NCBI GenBank assembly: GCA_026225945.1
Contig: JAMJFZ010003640.1
Location: forward strand, 18,155 to 82,154
Length of the DNA stretch: 64,000 nucleotides
Source of the DNA: Cricetomys ansorgei
Lineage: Eukaryota > Chordata > Mammalia > Rodentia > Nesomyidae
Direction of reading: 5' to 3'
Below, piece by piece: positions 34,862 to 45,539 of the stretch (within the stretch, counting starts at the first letter, position 1; every line of letters starts with the position of its first letter). The notes beneath the pieces were generated by a model. That model was given only the letters and a program-made list of their open reading frames with translations, did no database searches and was not told the DNA's origin. Position numbers and translations under genes: made by a program.

Positions 34862-35152
34862 TCCTTTTCCCCTTGCTGGATTGCCTAGTCCACCCTTGAA
34901 GAAGGAAATACTGCCTGTCCCTGTTCCATCTTTTTGCTCCAAGTTTGAGCAATAATCCTGGGAATACCACTCTTTTTTGGAAAGAAGCAGGGGTGGAGTG
35001 GGAGGATGGGTGTCAGATCTGTGGGGAGAGAGGAGATGGGCTTGGGGGTAGCTGGGAGGAATGGAGGGTGGGGAGGAAGGGTGTTGGGTTGGAGTATATG
35101 AGAGAAGAAAAGTTTAAAAAGAATTTGAAAAATAAAATTAAAAAAATAAAAG
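34862..35152 (+). mobile_element. Rodent L1 (Lx-like) 3' end
   Basis: CAATAATCCTGGGAATACCA, a G-rich purine stretch (GGAATGGAGGGTGGGGAGGA) and an A-rich end (GAATTTGAAAAATAAAATTA) have the layout of rodent L1 3' UTRs, which carry a polypurine block before the tail. Assignment to Lx is from memory. Confidence 0.55.
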
Positions 35153-35203
35153 TGTGTGAGACCAAGACCTGCATCTCCTGTAAATCCCAAGTGTTACCTT
35201 CCA

Positions 35204-35248
<45 letters not shown>
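35204..35248. repeat. (CA)n microsatellite
   Basis: About 22 uninterrupted CA units. Confidence 0.95.
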
Positions 35249-35249
<1 letters not shown>

Positions 35250-35961
35250 TTTAAATAATCTGCGGCAGCTTCCAGATAGTGGAGTATCCGGAAAGATACT
35301 GGAGTAGCCCCTTTTGCATGTGGAGATCATTATCTAAGGGTCAAAGTCCTGTTAAAGCACCTTCTGCATAAGGTGTGGTCCCACAGGGAAAAGAGGAAGG
35401 CACCTTATCAGAAAATGGGCACAGCCCTAGGCCTTCCAGCTACAGTGTTCAGATAAGCACCAACCCAGACACATTATTTTTTCAGTGACCTGCTCTGAAG
35501 CAGGCAGCATTTAGAATTTATCTGGGTTTTGCCAGGGCTAAGAAAATGGGGAACAGCCGAGCACCTTCCACACTCAGGGTGAGAATTCCGGGGTTCCAAG
35601 CATGCTTCGATCCACTCTTAGCTCTAGAACATCCCCACACATGTATGCACACACACACAAACATATGAACAAACACACACTTACATATGCATACACACAG
35701 TTTCTTAATATAATATTCTAGTTTTAGTTTTAGTTTTGTGTGTGTGTGTGAAATATACAGGTAAGTGATAGATACATTAACCCCCTACAATTCTTTGATT
35801 CAAATACCATTTTGAAAATTTACCAATTTTGTCCTTGGTAGAAATGTATTGATAAACTTTTAATATTCCTTCTTAGTTTTCTCCAGGATTAATACAAACA
35901 AAACTTCTCTAAGTTATAGAAAGAAGAAAATTGAAATGAAGGTTCTATCCATACCTTGGAA

Positions 35962-35962
<1 letters not shown>
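35249..35962. other. No recognised interspersed repeat
   Basis: Contains decayed CA-rich sequence at about 35637-35700 and a short GTTTTA/TG patch at about 35719-35750. Otherwise nothing recognised. Confidence 0.4.

Positions 35963-35993
<31 letters not shown>
35963..35993. repeat. (CT)n microsatellite
   Basis: About 15 CT units followed by CATATATACAT. Confidence 0.95.
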
Positions 35994-35997
<4 letters not shown>

Positions 35998-36110
35998 TAT
36001 ACATAAAATTTCTCTCCTCTTGTTCCCCAGTTCCTTCTACTTTACTCCCATCCAAGTTCATGACCTCTTCTTACTTTTGACAAGACTATTGGGAGTCTAA
36101 ATGAGGGTGT
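35994..36110 (-). mobile_element. Possible rodent L1 3'-UTR fragment
   Basis: TCTCTCCTCTTGTTCCCCAG, TCCCATCCAAGTTCATGACC and TCTTCTTACTTTTGACAAGA resemble the reverse of a rodent L1 3' UTR. The match is short. Confidence 0.35.
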
Positions 36111-37129
36111 ATTTTTAACTATTCAGACGGTCTGTTAGGCTTACAGATGAAATTTTGGTAAGTGGAAATCTACTTAAACTCACAAATTTAAATGTACTTA
36201 AATTTGAGGGAAAAATCATCATTGTTTTGAATGTGTAATAGAAAATCTTGAGCACATCTGAAGAGCCAACAAAGCTTTTTGGAAACAGGATATATGTAAG
36301 ATATTTTCTATTGATTTAGGACAGATGATTAAAATATGTGTCTGTTAATGTCCTCCAGAAAAATCACAGGCTAAAGAGCGAAGAGAATAAAATTCTGGTA
36401 AAGTCTATAAAAATATTTAGAAAACTCTCTGGAGACTCTTGGCTCACACCAGATGTGGTTAGATTCATCTTCCACATGCAATCCTCGAGTCTTAGAAATA
36501 TCAGAACCTAGATTTTGTCCGTATTTAAGCCAAAATAGCGAACATGCTCAATGTAGCTAAAAATCCCCCTTCTGGAGGGCCAATCAGAAATTAAGCTAGA
36601 GTGCTTAACATTTAAGTCGTGAAAATGTCTTTGTGTTTAAAGAAACACATCATTCTGGTAAATGACTGGCTCGAAATAACCTCTCCAGCATCGTCACCGA
36701 TCTGTTTTCTATCAGACAGTGCAACGTTAAGGCTTTTTGGCACAGATTTCTGCAGGAAGCAAATACACCAGGTCCATCAAGTGCCAATCATAACTTCTTA
36801 GTACAACAGGAGTGATCTATGGTGAGAAGCTCTGCTCAGAACCTGGCCACAGGACTGTCACACATGAATTTGGTCACTGAGCTCACACCAAAATTTTGGG
36901 GCGTGTAACAGCATCTGAGGTATTCTTTGTTGTCGCTCCCTAAAAACCCTCTGAAGCTTACTTATTCTGTATTTTCCAGTATAAGAAGCCAATTGGCTTA
37001 GAGGTATTAAAATCCCAGCGCTAAAGGTCCTGGAGTTGGAGACTGTGGTTTCCATCCATGTGTCTGCTGATTTACAGCAACGTTAAGAAAGCGGAGAGTG
37101 CTCCGGTTAAGGGAGACCTGGTTGCCAGC
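36111..37129. other. Single-copy sequence with no recognised feature
   Basis: AT-rich. A possible MIR trace near 36975-37025 is too weak to call. Confidence 0.4.
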
Positions 37130-37280
37130 CAGGGGGCTCAAGCCCCGGCTCTGCTATTTAGACAAGGTGTCTCCTCCTCTGCTCCGGTGTGCTCATTTAA
37201 GAACGGGAAGGTGACAACTGAAATAATATCATGAGATGCTTTGAAAAGTCAATGAGCTAACAGATGGGAAGATTTGGATT
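37130..37280 (+). mobile_element. MIR fragment
   Basis: CAAGCCCCGGCTCTGCTATT, TAGACAAGGTGTCTCCTCCT, CTGCTCCGGTGTGCTCATTT and ATATCATGAGATGCTTTGAA follow MIR order. Confidence 0.6.
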
Positions 37281-37446
37281 AGGGGGTTTGTGACAGTAAA
37301 CTGGGATCTAAGTGGGACCTGAACACAATCAAAGGAGTCCTTCTAGAGAGAAGCAGGGGTTCCCACGCACAGAGACACAATAGAAGAGAATACAGCAATG
37401 TGAGAGTGTTGGGACCATGACTCAAACAGTGGATTTCCCTGCAGGG

Positions 37447-37673
37447 CAGTGGTTCTGAGCCTTCCTGTTGCTGCTACTTGTCAATATGGTTCCTCCTGTT
37501 GTGACCACCCCCCCAAGGAGAAAAGTACTTTATTGATTGTCCATAACTGTAATTTTGCTGCTGTTATGAATTTTAATGTAAATATCTGATATGCAAATGG
37601 GCTTAGGCAACCCCTGTGAAAGGGTCCTTTGACCCCTAAAGGGGTCACAACCCAGAGACTGAAATCCATCACT
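37447..37673 (-). mobile_element. URR1 hAT-Charlie element
   Basis: Both ends carry the URR1 terminal-repeat sequence (CAGTGGTTCTGAGCC at the left; GACTGAAATCCATCACT, degenerate, at the right). Internal blocks AACTGTAATTTTGCTGCTGT, AATGTAAATATCTGATATGC and CCCCTGTGAAAGGGTCCTTT are in reverse order. A non-autonomous rodent DNA transposon of about 230 bp with no coding capacity. No clear 8-bp target duplication remains. Confidence 0.88.
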
Positions 37674-37680
37674 TTAGAGC

Positions 37681-38049
37681 CTTCCAAATAGCATTCTCAT
37701 TTCAGAATACCAATACTGCTATGGATGACTGATTTCCAGAACACAGAACACGAAGTTTGCAATTCTGCTCTTCTGAGCAACCAAGTATTTAGAAAGTTGT
37801 AACAGTGGTCAGAAAATCCACAGATCATCATCAAGATAAGATACTAAATGTTTTGCCCTGCTCTTCCGTCTCCTGTACCCATTATTTTTGCGTGTGGCTT
37901 TGCAGTCTGCTCTTCCAGAGGCATAGTGTGTATGTCCACCCCGTTTATGGGACTCCTGCTAGTGAAATGGAGATAGGGGAGACATCGTGTCGGCTCCAAG
38001 ACTAGGTCACCTCATGTTTATGTTCCTCTTCCTTTTACATGTTTTAAAG
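37681..38049. other. No recognised feature
   Basis: Single-copy sequence; nothing recognised. Confidence 0.4.
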
Positions 38050-38405
38050 TTTCTTTTTTGGTGTGTGAACATGTATGTGAACATGTGTGTACATGAGTGC
38101 ATGCAGGTGCATATGTCCGTGTCTGTACATGCATGTGTAGATCAAAGGTTAGACTCTGGTACTGCTCCTTAGGCACTGTCCACATTATTGTTTGAGACAA
38201 AAACCTCAGAATGTTGAGACTCACAGGATAACTAAGACAGCTAGCTGGTGAGCCCCAGGGGGGTCTCTGTTTTGTCAGTGCTGCGATTACAGGAGCACAT
38301 CACCATACCTGGCTTCTTATTACATGAGTTGTAGAGATCATTCGAAGGCCCTCATGCATGAATGGTAAACACTCAGCCTACTGAGCCACATTTCCAGCTC
38401 TATTC
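38050..38405 (-). mobile_element. B4-type SINE, near full length
   Basis: Read on plus: TG-rich tail remnant (38058-38140), AGATCAAAGGTTAGACTCTG, TTTGAGACAAAAACCTCAGA, GCTAGCTGGTGAGCCCCAGG, GCTGCGATTACAGGAGCACA, TCACCATACCTGGCTTCTTA, GGCCCTCATGCATGAATGGT and ACTGAGCCACATTTCCAGCT. This is the complete reverse B4 order including the ID-like head. Confidence 0.8.
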
Positions 38406-39283
38406 CTCTTGGTTGGGGGCGATATGTAAGAAAGACTCATCACGGACCATCAGGAAGGAGTAGCAGGAATGTAGGGGTAGCAGGAAGGAGCTGAGAGCAG
38501 GTGTGAAGTCAGTTGAGAAGCTACAGCCAAACGTAGGCAAGACACACAGGACTGGAAAATAAGTGACTCTAAGTTTTCATTGTACAGCCACAGCTTGCCG
38601 CTCACAATTAGTCTTGGGATATCAATGAGATATGTAAATATGAGTCTAGTAGGTTAAAATGGGGTTATGCTGCACACTTAAAAATGTGAGACACTTCTTA
38701 ACACCCCACCTCATGACACAAAATATCACAAGTAGGAGTCAGCTACACGTCTCTTTGTTTAGAAAGTGGGTTAAATGTCTTAGTGATTACCAGCTCCTTT
38801 TAAAACTGCAACAAAGGTGTAAAAGACTTTGAATTCTCCCCCGGGATTCCAGTTGCCTTCATTTCCCCTTGTGAAGGATGGCTCTCCTCAAGTTCCTGTC
38901 CAGGATGAAATCATGAGAAACTGCTTTGAGAAGGGAGACATGGTGACGTCGGGTTTTCTGGACTAAGAGGTCCAAGTGTAATGGTTACGACGACTCGAGT
39001 TTTATCCCAACTTAGGCTACAAAACCCGGTTATCAACTCATAGATACTGGTGTCAGTATGATTGTGAAATGCATAGAGACGTGGTTGTCATTCACAACCA
39101 GCCAGCTTTTATAAAGAACAACCTTGATAATGTTGAGAGGCCCCATTCAATCTGTTGAAAAACCTAGGACCAAACACCAGTGCGTCAGTGCAATTCCTGT
39201 TTGGTTCTCAGCCTGCTGCTCTGCCTGCATGTTTAATAGTTCCCTAAATCTCATTATCCAATTCCTAAGAACAAGTCTCTTAA
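38406..39283. other. Single-copy sequence with no recognised feature
   Basis: Nothing assignable. A CpG-containing patch lies at about 38945-39005 (GTGACGTCGGG, ACGACGACTCGAG). Confidence 0.4.
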
Positions 39284-39303
39284 GGTGCATTAATTAATGC
39301 ACC
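39284..39303. other. Perfect 20-bp palindrome with homeodomain core
   Basis: GGTGCATTAATTAATGCACC equals its own reverse complement. The centre holds overlapping TAATTA-type sites, and further AT-rich homeodomain/POU-like sequence (ATTATTAATTATGCATATG) follows within 20 bp. Confidence 0.7.
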
Positions 39304-39394
39304 ATTATAATTATTAATTATGCATATGTCAATTCATTATATACCTACTATATAGCGAGATATTTAAGGATTGCATACAAATATGTGTGTAAGA

Positions 39395-39460
39395 TGAAGT
39401 CTGTGTGTGTGGTAAGTGTGTGTGTGTGTACGTGTGCATGTGATTGTGTATGCATGTGAG
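39395..39460. repeat. Degenerate TG-rich patch
   Basis: Short TG runs interrupted by GGTAAG, TACG and CATG. Confidence 0.8.
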
Positions 39461-41224
39461 GTTCGGCCCTATTTCTCTGGAGATTCCCGACTGACACAGT
39501 GGTTCAATTTGTAGTAATGGGCACCAAGCTACCCTGGGGAAGGAAGGATATGATTTCATTTTTGAGCCAATACAAGAGAGTCATACCCCTGCCAGGCCTT
39601 GCCCCTTGACACTCCTGAGCTCCTCAGCTCCCTCTCTTTTCATTTCTCTCAATATCAGAACCCAACTGCTCTATGTGTCCATCCCCTGGTCTTTGGTTTT
39701 GATTAGAAAGCAGCTACCTCACCTAAGATACAAGGATCAGTAAGCATGCATGCTTTCATATAGGGCTCTGTGTTGCTGTGGTCATAATTTATTTGTAACA
39801 CAGGCACATTAAGAATCTGATGAGTGCATGTGGTACTGTCCCATAAAGACTGACACTCATTAACGTGTGCTGCTCAACATGATCTCACAGATCAAGCATG
39901 AGGAGAAGTGCCTCTCTCTCATCTATTAGAACAGCTCATTTTTCCACAGTGTCTATATGGCAGTATTGAATAGAAAGTTCTGCCTTCTCTGCCTTGCAAA
40001 CAGTACATGGTCTCTCAGAGAGAGGAGGAATTAAAAGATGTGTCTGTCCGTCTCTCACCTCGTGCTTGGCTTTCTTCTCTGGCATCATCCATTAGCTGAG
40101 GCTTGCCCAACATCTTAGATTGAACCAGATGACAGGAGACTCACTATCAACATAAGCCGTCTCCTCTCGTATCAGTTGTAACCACAATCCCAAGATCTCT
40201 GACCTCCATCTCTCTTCTGCCTTGTAAATGCTAACCAGACCAGACCCTCCTTTAAATCCTGAGGTTAGATGAGACCAGACGTGTTCAGTATGGTATGGGC
40301 ATGGGTATGGTATGAGAGACTTTGTCTCTCTTCCATCTCCAGATGCTAGTATTCCACAGAGGAAGTAGAATAGCCCTTCCTACCTAGCCATAATTATAGT
40401 ATTTGTGACCCCACTCCTGCCTCCCTACTCCTTGTGTTTGCACTGCAGATTCAAAATTTCTAGCTTATGTTAGTTTTTCTTTATTTCACTCATTTTCTCA
40501 AAAGCAATGTTTGATCCAAGGAAGTGGTCTATGTTTCATGCTCTCAAATGCCCCACAAGAAATGGGTAATCAGAATAAGAAAACAGACTTTTACTCCCTG
40601 TCTTCCAATTGTAGAATCCAATATCACAAGTCATAAAAAGGTCTTTGACGTGAGACAGAGCGAGGGAGGAGCAAGGAGCAATGCAGATATCTACCGTTCC
40701 ATATTCTCTATGAGGTGTTCAATGGACCAGGATGCAAAGCTACACGAATGTAGGACCAAAGATCCTCAAACTTCACCTCCTATTCCAATGAACCAAACTC
40801 TGGCCACACTAGACTCATAGGTGACCTTCTTCTTACGTAGGTCTCTAACCCGGCTTCAGAAAGGTTGATATGTTCTAGAGCCACTTGAGAACCCTCCTCC
40901 TCTAGTCTTTAACCAAGTTGGACTGAAGCACTCTTGCAGCTACACGGTGTACGAAGCCTTTCTGTCTCCCAGCACAATAGAATCCCCAGTCCCTAAAATG
41001 TGCCGTTCTATTTCATTGCTGACAGATTTTTTTTTTCCAGAACGTCAAGGCAAATCTCTGTAGAAAGAACCTAGTAGTAGATGCACTCTAGTTGGGGATT
41101 CTCTTTCCGATCTAAATATTTTCAATGTCATGAATATAAATAATGAAAGAAGATCTCTCTGGCTTCTGCCTACTTGGTCAAGACTCTCAGCTTACCCAAA
41201 TTCTTTTGAACTCATCCTTTATAT
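39461..41224. other. Single-copy sequence with no recognised feature
   Basis: About 1.8 kb without a confident repeat or exon. A T-run lies at about 41028-41037. Confidence 0.4.
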
Positions 41225-41535
41225 TCCCCCCCCTCTCTCTGTGTTACATGTGTGAGTTTATATGTATAATCTATGCATCAAATGTCCTACTCTGTCTTTC
41301 CTGCCTTATTTCTTTTAGGCAGGATCTCTCATTGAGCCTGGAGTTTGTGTTTTGCATTAGACTGAAAGACAGATTAACTCCAGAGATCCCCCCACCTTTG
41401 GAGCTAAAATTACAGACATGTCGTCGAAGACCAGGCTTTCCTTGTTTCCTGGGTGCTGGGCTCTGAACGCTGCTCCTCCTATTCTCATGCTTGCACAAGT
41501 CCTCTTAACTGGTAAGCCATCTCTATACCACCTGG
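41225..41535 (-). mobile_element. B4-type SINE
   Basis: Read on plus: TTTAGGCAGGATCTCTCATT, GAGCCTGGAGTTTGTGTTTT, GATCCCCCCACCTTTGGAGC, TAAAATTACAGACATGTCGT, CCTGGGTGCTGGGCTCTGAA, CTCATGCTTGCACAAGTCCT and ACTGGTAAGCCATCTCTATA. Full reverse B4 order including the head. Confidence 0.78.
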
Positions 41536-41674
41536 ATTTATGTTTTACAGAAAGAAGGAAAATGTTTAGTGAATTCTAATACTTTTATAAAATGGAACTA
41601 TAGAGCTATTAAATGTCATACATAAGGATTGTGGTTCAAATGATAAAAGCTATATAATTACATATTAAAATATT

Positions 41675-41694
41675 TATAGATAGATCTATCTATA
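41675..41694. other. Perfect 20-bp palindrome of GATA/TATC units
   Basis: TATAGATAGATCTATCTATA equals its own reverse complement. It consists of GATA units facing TATC units around a GATC centre and is followed by TATAGAGAGAGATATA. Confidence 0.75.
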
Positions 41695-42307
41695 TAGAGA
41701 GAGATATAACACGTTTTGAAGTTACTAGTAATTTTATTATCAACATCTAGAATAACTTTTACTAACTGGGAGGATATTAGAACTGAGTTGAAATGAAAGT
41801 TCTGTGGATCGTTTTTCTTCTGATGTGTCTTAGCTTGCCTACCTCAAAGTTCAGAGACACTTCCCCTCTGCTTCCACAGCACATACGTGTGGTACATCTG
41901 CACAGACATCCGCACAAGCAGATGAAGGAAACACCTTTACTAGAAATGGTGGCGCATATAATTTGGAGGGCAAGCTACAGGGCTGACATGAGTAAAAGCC
42001 GGGTAAGCCGTCCTTACAATATTGAAATAAATATTTAAATTTCAACATGTGAAATATAATTGAAATAAAGGAGTTTGCCCCGAGGAGCACAGGAAGAGAA
42101 GACATGATGGATGGAACCATGAAGCATAAGAAGAGATCACAGAAGGAAAGAAGTAGGGAGGTTGTTTAAAAGGCAAAAACAATTGCAGGTCCAGTTTATC
42201 AAACAAAATAGAAATTAAAAGGAGCCTTTGAGTTTATTGATGTGAAGGTCTTTAGTGTCCCGAAACAGTTATCTTCCACAGGTTATGGGAACTGAAGCTA
42301 TATTCAA
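41695..42307. other. No recognised feature
   Basis: AT-rich single-copy sequence; nothing recognised. Confidence 0.4.
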
Positions 42308-42640
42308 GTGTGTCAAGAATCAGTAGAGCTGGGAGGATGACATAGTGGGTAAATGAGCCATACAAATGTGAGGACTCAGGTTTGGATCCTCAGCACGCAC
42401 ATCAGAAAACGGGCACAGCTGCGCGCACCTATTATCCTAGCGTCGGGGAAGCAGTGGCGGATGGTCCACAGAGCTCATTGCCAAGCCGGCCAAGCCAAAT
42501 TTGTGAAGCTCAGGTTTGATAAGAGATCCTGTCCCCCAAAAGTGAGGGGATGAAGGACACCCCACACCAACCTCTGGCTTCCACATGCGTGCTCACACAT
42601 GAACATCCCCGAACACACGCAAGCACATACACATACACAC
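42308..42640 (+). mobile_element. B4-type SINE, full length
   Basis: GCTGGGAGGATGACATAGTG (head), GTTTGGATCCTCAGCACGCA, GCTGCGCGCACCTATTATCC, TAGCGTCGGGGAAGCAGTGG, GAGCTCATTGCCAAGCCGGC, AGAGATCCTGTCCCCC, CCAACCTCTGGCTTCCACAT and a CACA-rich tail. It keeps several CpGs, suggesting it is not among the oldest. Confidence 0.82.
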
Positions 42641-42712
42641 AGAGAGAAAAAGAAGGACTTGAAGAGAGAGAGGAGGAAGAGAGAGAGGGAAAAAGAGAGG
42701 AGAGCAGGAAGA
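42641..42712. repeat. Purine-rich (GA)n tract
   Basis: GAGA and GGAAA units in a nearly pure purine strand that follows the SINE tail directly. Confidence 0.88.
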
Positions 42713-42850
42713 CTAGACCTATAACCCTAGCTACTTAGGATGCTGAGGCATGGGGATGACTACATTGAAGATGCACCTACTCAACAGAGTGAGGTCAAGG
42801 CCAATCTGGGCAGCTCAGGAAGATCTATTAGAAGATTCTAAGGAAAATCA
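42713..42850 (+). mobile_element. B1-like fragment
   Basis: AGACCTATAACCCTAGCTAC, TTAGGATGCTGAGGCATGGG, AGAGTGAGGTCAAGGCCAAT and CTGGGCAGCTCAGGAAGATC follow the B1 or proto-B1 order. Confidence 0.6.
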
Positions 42851-44059
42851 CGTTCATGAGGCTATTTTACTACGTCCTTCAGCCTATAATGATATAGCAA
42901 AGGAAAGGGAAAGGAAAGCCTTCCTTTCCCTAATCAATCCATTAACAAATATTTATTAAGCAGTTTCATTTTACAGATCACAAGTTAGTCAATGTGGGAA
43001 TATATCTGTTAACAGGACGAGGCAAAATTCATTAAGTAGTTGAAAACCAACATAGCAGGGTGTTCAGTTCATATCTCCAGTTTAAAGAATGTCTTGTTCA
43101 ATTATTTATAAGCCCATTAAATTTGTACTAATAAGAGTGAGCAAGTATTAGGTGATCACTGCATGGTGGGACCCTCCCCCAAGGCTGAGGGTGCCCTTTG
43201 TAGAAGTCCCCAGCATTCTGCAGGATAGGGCTCAGTCATCGCGTCTAAACTCTCCTGTCACCCCCAGGCTGTGGCGTCTCCTTGCTCTACACCCCAGAGC
43301 CATCTGTACATTACATTGCATATCTCCTTAAAGCCAAGTGTTCACACTGTACATTCCTACATTACGGGAGCAGAACAGTCTTTTTCCCCCCTGCTGTGTC
43401 AACAGTGCCTATGAGGTTGCCTTACAGATGCTTTATAAATGTGTTCACTGACTAATTTGTTTGATGAACACAACCCAGACTTACTCAGTTAGAATATGTT
43501 CACTTACAAAGACAGTATGTATGTCTGGGGGCACCACGGGCTTTTCTTTCCAGGAAAGCATATCTGATTTCTTTTCTCCTGAGGATTCTGGCACTTTCTC
43601 TTTGTCAGATCTCCTGAATTATTTCGTTGTCTTCATGAGAGCTCAGTTCTTTTGCTTATTGACTGCCATCTTGTATTTCTGGCCCATGATTGACAGAGCA
43701 ACTGGGATCTATGAGCAGAAAATCAATAATGCAAGGCCTTCAGACGGTCCAAGGATGCTCTTGAAGAAACTGGCTTCCTGATCTCAGTGGCAGCCACTGA
43801 TCAGAAAATGTAAAACTATCCAGCCAGGAATAGAGGTGATGTAAATTCAACCCCACTGTTTCTTTGCATGAGAGGGTTTTCATATTGGTTTCCTACGTTT
43901 AAATCCTGTGATGTTTCTCAGAGAGGGGGATGAAAAACTGGTGAGGGGGAGAGAAAGTGAGAGTGAAGAATGAGCACTGAGCGGAACCCCTGAATGTGTA
44001 CAGATTTGTCCCCTTTGTTTTCTCTTCGCCACACTAACCTTCACTGGTCCTTAAGCTTT
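42851..44059. other. Single-copy sequence with no confident feature
   Basis: A possible LINE-2 3'-end trace lies at about 43410-43460 (GTGCCTATGAGGTTGCC, GCTTTATAAATGTGTTCACT). A 106-codon frame at 43461-43781 lacks family features and splice context. Confidence 0.4.
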
Positions 44060-44475
44060 AGGGATCCTAAATGTAAATCTGTTCTTTAAAATAACATTTT
44101 CCTTGTTCAAGTGTAAGAGACACTCCAGTAGACATGAAAGAGTCCAGACTTATTACTTGCAAGTTAGCATTTTGCTGCTAATGTAGTCTGCCACCCTTTA
44201 CCTCCTAGTTTTATGTTTGTTTAATTGTAGCCAGCGGGCCTATGGTGGTCCTTTGCAACTTCAAGTAAAATCTGGCTTCCAGTGAAGGCTCCCCATTAGG
44301 ACCTCCTGCTGAGTTATTGATTATTAAGGTAATGCACTCTTAGGGTTGCATCCTTAACATGGAAATGTAAAAATAAATGGCTTGCAACTGCCGGATTTTA
44401 GAAAAGAATCTTGCTTAACTGCAATGTCCTCTTGCTACTTAAATAGCTGTTCATTTAAATCACCGTAACAGAATA
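44060..44475. other. Repeat-free block, possible conserved non-coding element
   Basis: Complex, repeat-free sequence rich in homeodomain-like motifs (TTTAATTGTAG, GAGTTATTGATTATTAAGG, TCATTTAAATCAC). It lies 0.5 kb from the candidate exon at 45020. Conservation is not observable here. Confidence 0.25.
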
Positions 44476-44584
44476 TACAATATACCTGCCAAAGCAACTC
44501 TATGAAAGGCTTTTGTTTTTTTACTTGAGTTGCTAAACAAATAGCATTTTTCTTGGGAAAAAATGGAAATATTTATCTATGAAG

Positions 44585-44682
44585 AATGGAAGGAGAGAGG
44601 AACTGAGGAAGGGAGGGAGGGGAGTGGGTGGGGGATACTTGAGCAGGAAGGTGGAGCAAAAGGAAGGTGGGAGGAGCCTCAC
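44585..44682. repeat. G-rich purine tract
   Basis: AAGGAGAGAGG, GGGAGGGAGGGGAGTGGGTG and GGGGG runs on the plus strand. Four or more G3 runs with short loops fit a G-quadruplex sequence pattern. Confidence 0.75.
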
Positions 44683-44793
44683 TCTAATTTAACAGACTAG
44701 TTTTTGAGGACACAAGAAAGACCCTTTCTAAGCAGGGAAAACGGGTATGAGGTTTTTCTATGAGTGAAGTTACTGAGTACGGAACAAAGGACG

Positions 44794-44796
<3 letters not shown>

Positions 44797-44828
<32 letters not shown>
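44797..44828. repeat. (GA)n microsatellite
   Basis: About 15 uninterrupted GA units. Confidence 0.95.
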
Positions 44829-44829
<1 letters not shown>

Positions 44830-45019
44830 AGGCCTCTTCATTATTTAGATGGAAAAATATGATCTGGGTTCTAATAGGACAATCCTTTATGACAAACCTC
44901 CCCGGGAGCTCACACATAAGAGAAATACTGGCAAAAAGGCAGGCAGGAAATGGAGTCTGTTAGATAAATCGTCCGGGAGGTGAGGCGTGGTGAGAGAGCA
45001 GCCTCTTTTCTCTGCACAG

Positions 45020-45179
45020 GAAGACACTCTCATTTGTAGAGCTGCTGTTCAGAGCTGCTGCCCACCATTAGCTACAGGCACAACCAGAGCGAAGGCGACC
45101 GGGAGGCGAGCTGAGACGAGCGGTAAGGCACCAGGATGAATGGCCAGGTGGCCTGCCCAGAACAGGTGCCTTGTTTTAG
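45020..45179 (+). other. Candidate exon with CpG cluster and ATG
   Basis: A pyrimidine tract and AG (CCTCTTTTCTCTGCACAG, ending 45019) precede the block. Donor-like GTAAGG follows at 45123 and GTAAGC at 45180. From 45080 to 45125 there are about seven CpGs, far above the local background. An ATG at 45136 (ACCAGGATGA, purine at -3) opens a frame reading MNGQVACPEQVPCF that reaches the second donor without a stop. If unspliced it stops at once (TAA inside the donor). This could be a 5' or alternative first coding exon, or a chance arrangement. No gene was recognised from the peptide. Confidence 0.35.
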
Positions 45180-45180
45180 G

Positions 45181-45539
45181 TAAGCGCAGCAATCAGAGGT
45201 TGATAAATTCACTTGACTCTCAGAGAGGAAATAGAGCCATCATCGATCACCTTTTAAACCACAAAATCTATGGAAAATAGATCCAACAGTTACTCTCAGA
45301 GGTGCGTATGATTAGTTTTTGAGGATACAGGAATCCTACTGTCTCCGCAAGCCTGAAAAAAGATAAAGCGGTGTTTGCCTGAGAGTTATATAACATATGC
45401 TCTGAAAGCATACTGAAAAATACAAACACTACCCAAAGGTTGGGGAGTAGATGTCACTGCTGGTATATTTTTTTTCCCCTTTGATGAAAGCAGATCCAAT
45501 CTGCAAATTTGAAAATAAAGGCTAGAGCTAGTCCTCAGA
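45181..45539. other. No recognised feature
   Basis: Single-copy sequence downstream of the candidate exon. No downstream acceptor was paired with it. Confidence 0.4.

Noticed and set aside
43461..43781. 106-codon frame with hydrophobic stretch
   Set aside because: One short hydrophobic run is not enough to call a membrane protein, and there is no splice-site or promoter support.
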